The notes beneath the pieces were generated by a model, which searched no databases, was not told where the DNA came from, and saw nothing but the letters and a program-made list of their open reading frames with translations. From positions 2,728,001 through 2,792,000 of the forward strand of contig NZ_CP155071.1 of NCBI RefSeq assembly GCF_039621855.1: a DNA stretch of 64,000 nt, in the 5' to 3' direction. A program made the translations under genes and the position numbers. The first letter of the stretch is position 1. Every line of letters starts with the position of its first letter. The DNA comes from Erwinia sp. HDF1-3R. GTDB lineage: Bacteria > Pseudomonadota > Gammaproteobacteria > Enterobacterales > Enterobacteriaceae. Below are positions 60,163 to 64,000 of the stretch, piece after piece.

Positions 60163-61344
60163 TCAGGAGGCCAGCGGCACCATCCACAATGCGTTAAGGT
60201 TAATACCGCTCCAGGTGGCAGACTCTTCCAGTCCGGCTATGCTGTCCCAGCAGTAGCGGCTGCCCAGATCGACGATTTCCGGCTTTATCGGCTGGCGGGT
60301 GATCAGCGAAAAGAATACGCAGACCTTAGGTTGCAGCAGCGATTTCTCTCCCGGCTCGGCGATCACCGCAATGCGCCCGGACGCCAGCCTGACCACCGAG
60401 CCAGGGGGATAGATCCCCACCGCCTTAACAAAAGCGTGAAATATCTGGCGGTCAAAGTGGCCTTCCCAACTCGCCATCTGGTGCATCGCCGCCGCCGGGT
60501 TCCAGCCTGCCTTATAGGGGCGGTCCGAGGTAACCGCATCATAGACGTCGCAGACGGCGGCCATGCGGGCCAGCAGAGAGATCCCCTCACCTTTCAGACC
60601 ATGGGGGTAGCCTTCGCCGTTGATCCTCTCATGATGATGCAGGGCGACGTCCAGCACCTCAGTGTCACCGTTGCTTTTTCGCAGCAGCGACTCTCCGATC
60701 GCCGGATGTAGCTTCATCAGCTCAAATTCGTCGTCGGTCAGCTTGCCCGGCTTATTGAGGATCTCCAGCGGAATGCCGGCTTTACCGACGTCGTGCAGCA
60801 GTCCGGCCGTGCCCGCCTGACGCACCTGTCGTTCATCCAGCTGCAGCTGACGCGCCAGCGAAACCATCAGCGCACACACTGCCACCGAATGCAGATAGGT
60901 ATAGTCATCGTGCGTCTTCAACCGTACCACGCTCAGGAGAGCGGCCGGATGGCGGCTGATCGATCCGCCGATTTCATCCACCAGCGGCAGCGTGCTGTCG
61001 GTCCTGATGGTTTTCCCCATCCGGGCATTACTGAACATATCCATTATCTGCCCTCTGGCCATCAGACAGATAGCCTGCGCCTGCGCCACTTCGCTGTGCA
61101 TACTGGCCTTAACGGGTGCTGCCTGATCGATAACGGCCTCTGTCGATGGCGCGACGTCAGGCGCACGGCCTTTATCCAGATCGATCCAGACTTCTTTAAT
61201 GCCGTTCTCAACAATAATCTGAATTTGCTGTTCGGTGGTAAGCAGCATATCGTTGCGTACCAGCGGGTGTTTCAGCCAGAAGACTTCCAGTTTGTGCACG
61301 TACATCCCGATGCGTAATGCTTCTATCCCGATTCGACTTATCAT
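60163..61344 (-). CDS. HD-GYP domain protein, candidate c-di-GMP phosphodiesterase
   Basis: 393 residues from MISRIGIEALRIGMYV. An N-terminal DUF3391-type domain (about 1-75) precedes an HD-GYP domain: HD dyad at 184-185 (GLLHDVGKAGIP), HHHERINGEGYP at 236-247. These motifs are complete, so hydrolysis of cyclic di-GMP is likely. The protein is cytosolic and has no membrane segments. I chose 61344 because AGAGGG lies 6 bases upstream; the frame reaches 61368. It lies between otsB and a regulator pair, within reach of the flagellar block, and may influence the motile-to-sessile switch; that is inference. Confidence 0.9.
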   Translation of the reverse strand: MISRIGIEALRIGMYVHKLEVFWLKHPLVRNDMLLTTEQQIQIIVENGIKEVWIDLDKGRAPDVAPSTEAVIDQAAPVKASMHSEVAQAQAICLMARGQIMDMFSNARMGKTIRTDSTLPLVDEIGGSISRHPAALLSVVRLKTHDDYTYLHSVAVCALMVSLARQLQLDERQVRQAGTAGLLHDVGKAGIPLEILNKPGKLTDDEFELMKLHPAIGESLLRKSNGDTEVLDVALHHHERINGEGYPHGLKGEGISLLARMAAVCDVYDAVTSDRPYKAGWNPAAAMHQMASWEGHFDRQIFHAFVKAVGIYPPGSVVRLASGRIAVIAEPGEKSLLQPKVCVFFSLITRQPIKPEIVDLGSRYCWDSIAGLEESATWSGINLNALWMVPLAS

Positions 61345-61479
61345 CGCGCCCTCTGCCTGCTCCCCCATTCAGTACAGATATCGGCATCGTCCGAAAAACC
61401 TTCACCGCGTAAAATGATGTTGGTGCGCATTTACTAAAAATTTACGCTTCGGGCTTGCTATTGAAAGGCCTGTCCCCCT

Positions 61480-62079
61480 TTACTTTTCGGGGGGGATCCC
61501 GGGCGATACCCCGTAAAAATCGTTAAGCAAAATGACCTTATCAAGATATTCACCCAAGCATAACAACGACTTATTGTTAATTCTTTTTATCCCCGCCTTT
61601 TTTATCGCGTTTAATTTGTAGTGTGAGATGGTTTTCACGGAGATATTCAGCGTCCTGCCGATATCTCCGGGCGTTTCACCGTGAAGCAGCAGGCAGGTGA
61701 TAATACGTTCAGGCAGGGATAGCGGGCAAATGGGCGGTACGCTGCGATTAAGATGCCTGATTATTTCCTTAGCCATCGCCTCTCCGCTTAACTTCCTGGA
61801 AACCAACATACTGAAACGGGTGCTATGTTTTATACTTTCCTGATAAGCGTCGATAAATACCGCGCAGGTTTTCCTGGCGGAATAACTCTGTAGAATTCTC
61901 TCCATTTTCTCACGCTTATTGGAATCAATGATTATTGCACGGGGACGATCTTTTTCGTTTGGCTGCGCAATACTTTCTTCCTCAGGATCCGGCACGTAGG
62001 GTTCATACCCCATCAAAGAAAGATGGACAGCCAGACCCAGCGTAAAATAGGCATCCTCAGAATATATACAGATTCTCAT
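61480..62079 (-). CDS. LuxR-type response regulator-like protein
   Basis: 199 residues. An N-terminal half resembles a degenerate receiver (MRICIYSEDAYFTLGLAVHL; RAIIIDSNKRE) without a clear phosphoacceptor setting. A C-terminal LuxR/GerE helix-turn-helix follows (CPLSLPERIITCLLLHGE, DIGRTLNISVKTISHYKL). It starts 9 bases after the winged-helix gene and is probably its operon partner. Composition is more AT-rich than the neighbouring backbone genes. Target genes are unknown. Confidence 0.75.
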   Translation of the reverse strand: MRICIYSEDAYFTLGLAVHLSLMGYEPYVPDPEEESIAQPNEKDRPRAIIIDSNKREKMERILQSYSARKTCAVFIDAYQESIKHSTRFSMLVSRKLSGEAMAKEIIRHLNRSVPPICPLSLPERIITCLLLHGETPGDIGRTLNISVKTISHYKLNAIKKAGIKRINNKSLLCLGEYLDKVILLNDFYGVSPGIPPEK

Positions 62080-62088
62080 CGTTTTTTC

Positions 62089-62499
62089 TCAGGGTAAATA
62101 TCCGTCAGACGCTTTCTTTTCAATATAAAAATAGAAGGGCTTAATCATCTCGCGCTTCAAACAGTGGCCCTTAACTTCAAACGTCTCAACGCGCATGATA
62201 AAGTCGTGCTCAACGCCCAGCGTGGCCAGCCGCAGCTTCAGCGCCTGCATAACCTGCCATAGCCGCTGGCTGGATGATTTGAGGCCGTGCAGATCCCAGA
62301 CGTTATACATAATCTGCTCGTTCGTCACAATTTTCCCATTGGCATTTTCCAACAAAAAGAGGAATAGCCTCATCATCGTTTCCCTCAGAATATAACAGCG
62401 TATCTTCCTGCTTTTTGAGTCAAAATTACTTAACCTTCTCTGGGCTATTTCAAGCTGAACATTGCTCCCAATATAATATCCAACCAGCACTCTTTCCAT
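62089..62499 (-). CDS. Stand-alone winged-helix (OmpR/CadC-type) DNA-binding protein
   Basis: 136 residues. Residues about 35-115 look like a transcriptional regulatory C-terminal winged helix (LRETMMRLFLFLLENANGKIV, NEQIMYNVWDLHG, SSQRLWQVMQALKLRLATLG, then EVKGHCL). There is no receiver and no membrane segment, unlike OmpR or CadC. It is divergent from umuDC across 587 non-coding bases (62500-63086). Those are AT-rich near the gene and hold the umuDC LexA box at the far end; I see nothing else in them. Confidence 0.7.
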   Translation of the reverse strand: MERVLVGYYIGSNVQLEIAQRRLSNFDSKSRKIRCYILRETMMRLFLFLLENANGKIVTNEQIMYNVWDLHGLKSSSQRLWQVMQALKLRLATLGVEHDFIMRVETFEVKGHCLKREMIKPFYFYIEKKASDGYLP

Positions 62500-63051
62500 A
62501 AACTGCCATCCTTTTTAGTAAATTGAATTACGCTACCCAGATGAACCACCTGCAACAGGGTATCTTATGTTACAGAAAGCGGTAAAAAACCAGTACCGCT
62601 TGAGCATGACAATAAACCATCAAACTATATGGCAGATTACTCCAGAAAAATAAGCATATTATTCCATGAGTGACGTCTTTCCCGTCCTTTATTAAAAGAT
62701 TAATGATAATGAAGAGCACGTTTTCCGACATAATCTATAAGTAAAGTCATAAATATATTACTTTGTTTTTCCTGGTTAAGCAGAATTAAACTCTGTTGGC
62801 GGTGCGGGGTGAGAAAAACCCGCCGCTCACGTCAGCTATCCACATAATACATCCCCTGCCTGAAACCTCAGATTGTTAAGCATCACTTCATTAGCCTCGT
62901 TATCGGTTTATCACTTATCCGTCAGCGTTATCGATTATCCACTGCCGGTTCACCCTGGGGGTAATTTACGCCAGGCTAAATTCCCTGCCTGTTCAAGCGC
63001 TTTCATAAATCTTCCGGAAAGCGTCTTGATTGTGGCGCGCTTTTACAGATA

Positions 63052-63067
63052 CTGTATATAAATACAG
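63052..63067. promoter_or_regulatory. LexA (SOS) box for umuDC
   Basis: CTGTATATAAATACAG fits the LexA consensus at all key positions and lies 19 bases upstream of the umuD ATG. Confidence 0.94.
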
Positions 63068-63086
63068 TTAACCCGGAAACACCATC

Positions 63087-63506
63087 ATGCAGTTCATTTC
63101 GCCCGGAGACATTAGCAGCACCCTGCTTCTACCGCTCTTTACTGAGCGCGTACCCTGCGGCTTTCCCAGCCCGGCCCAGGACTATGTTGAAGACCGGCTC
63201 GATCTCAACAAGCTGGCGATTAAACATCCCAGCGCCACCTATTTTGTTAAAGTCAGCGGCGACTCCATGCGCGGCGCGGGCATTGGCGATGGCGACCTTC
63301 TGATTGTCGACCGCTCACTGACCGCCGAACACGGCGACATTGTGGTCGCGGCGGTTGATGGCGAATTTACCGTCAAAGAGCTGCGTACCCGCCCCTTTCT
63401 GCAACTCATGCCGCATAACAGCCTCTACACGCCGATTGTATTTCACAGCGAAGAGGAGCTGGAGATCTTCGGCGTGGTGACCTTTACCCTGAAAGCGCAT
63501 AAGTAA
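63087..63506 (+). CDS. umuD: DNA polymerase V accessory protein UmuD
   Basis: 139 residues, the E. coli length. The RecA-assisted cleavage site Cys24-Gly25 ([10 protein letters not shown]) and the catalytic Ser60 ([10 protein letters not shown]) and Lys97 (FTVKEL) are at the E. coli positions, so processing to UmuD' should occur. UmuD'2C performs translesion synthesis. Two bases separate it from umuC. Confidence 0.97.
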   Translation: MQFISPGDISSTLLLPLFTERVPCGFPSPAQDYVEDRLDLNKLAIKHPSATYFVKVSGDSMRGAGIGDGDLLIVDRSLTAEHGDIVVAAVDGEFTVKELRTRPFLQLMPHNSLYTPIVFHSEEELEIFGVVTFTLKAHK

Positions 63507-63508
63507 CC

Positions 63509-64000
63509 ATGTTTGCCCTGGTGGATGTGAACAGCTTTTATACCTCGTGCGAAACCGTTTTTCGCCCCGATCTGCAGGGCAAGCCGGTCGTGGTGGTATC
63601 CAATAACGATGGATGCATCATTTCCCGATCGGCCGAGGCAAAAGCGCTGGGGATAAAGATGGGGGCACCCTACTTTAAACTGAAAGACGAGCTGCGCCGC
63701 CAGCAGGTACACGTTTTCAGCTCCAACTACGCGCTCTATGCCGATCTCAGCAACCGGGTGATGACCACGCTCGCCGATATGGCCCCTTCCGTGGAAATTT
63801 ACTCGATTGATGAAGCCTTTATCGATCTCTCCGGCGTCAGCCACTGCATGTCACTGGCCGACTTTGGTCACCAGATGCGCAGTCAGATCTTAAAGAACAC
63901 GGGCCTGACCGTTGGCGTGGGGATTGCGCAAACCAAAACGCTGGCCAAGCTCGCCAACCACGCGGCGAAAACCTGGCGCAAAACGGGTGGTGTTGTCGAT
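63509..64000 (+). CDS. umuC: DNA polymerase V catalytic subunit UmuC, N-terminal part (runs off window)
   Basis: The frame is open to the window end (164 residues). Y-family palm residues are visible: Asp6 in ALVDVNSFY and Asp101-Glu102 in YSIDEAFIDLSG. VGVGIAQTKTLAKLANHAAK is typical. It performs SOS mutagenic bypass synthesis with UmuD'. The C-terminal part lies outside the window. Confidence 0.97.
   Translation, partial: MFALVDVNSFYTSCETVFRPDLQGKPVVVVSNNDGCIISRSAEAKALGIKMGAPYFKLKDELRRQQVHVFSSNYALYADLSNRVMTTLADMAPSVEIYSIDEAFIDLSGVSHCMSLADFGHQMRSQILKNTGLTVGVGIAQTKTLAKLANHAAKTWRKTGGVVD

Overview
The window is chromosomal DNA of an enterobacterial gammaproteobacterium. Gene order follows the Escherichia coli backbone (copC/D-holE-yobB-exoX-ptrB, yebG/purT, zwf/hexR-pykA, lpxM-mepM-znuACB-ruvBAC-yebC-nudB-aspS, yecDE-yecN-cmoAB, cutC, yecM, argS, flhEAB-cheZYBR-MCPs-cheWA-motBA-flhCD, otsA/B, umuDC). 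It also carries insertions that E. coli lacks. The proteins are close to E. coli orthologues but not identical, and the added genes (a toxin-complex C-like protein, gldA next to cmoB, an HD-GYP protein beside otsB) fit a plant- or insect-associated genus such as Erwinia or Pantoea. The family assignment is inference; no rRNA or other marker is present.

Layout. Positions 1-9,600 hold copper handling (copC, partial copD), DNA metabolism (holE, exoX), oligopeptidase B, a TIM-barrel sugar isomerase-like protein, SOS-regulated yebG, PurR-regulated purT and zwf. Positions 9,600-26,700 hold hexR, pykA, lipid A and cell-wall genes (lpxM, mepM), the Zur-controlled znuA/znuCB zinc importer, the ruvABC resolvasome, yebC, aspS-nudB, yecD, yecE, yecN and cmoAB for tRNA wobble uridine modification. 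Positions 26,900-33,200 form a more variable stretch: gldA, about 1.1 kb of non-coding repeats, a YnfC-like exported protein, cutC, a MalY/PatB-type lyase, yecM and a small membrane protein. After argS, an orphan 947-residue TcC/Rhs protein is inserted between argS and flhE. Positions 38,400-56,400 are one flagellar and chemotaxis block, all on the minus strand, running from flhDC through motAB-cheAW, three chemoreceptors and cheRBYZ to flhBAE. Positions 57,300-64,000 hold trehalose synthesis (otsBA), an HD-GYP c-di-GMP phosphodiesterase candidate, a pair of small DNA-binding regulators and umuDC, which is cut by the window end.

Regulation readable from sequence: LexA boxes at yebG, ruvAB and umuDC; a PurR box at purT; a Zur box between znuA and znuC; a candidate HexR box between zwf and hexR; a perfect palindromic CRP site upstream of flhDC; two sigma-28 promoters with exact 11-base spacing upstream of chemoreceptor genes; and several clear intrinsic terminators that delimit operons.

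The most unusual item is the TcC-like protein. Its Rhs shell is conserved, but its variable C-terminal third carries a His-Gly and Ala-Cys-Tyr-Ser-Gly pair typical of caspase-like (clan CD) cysteine peptidases. An octanucleotide simple repeat lies just upstream of its start. Other unexplained structure: a 14-copy 21-base minisatellite with a large inverted repeat and a 56/57-base triplicate between gldA and the YnfC-like gene; a 45-base duplication at the flhA/flhE junction that copies the flhE start site; and three 43-base hairpin repeats between cheZ and flhB.
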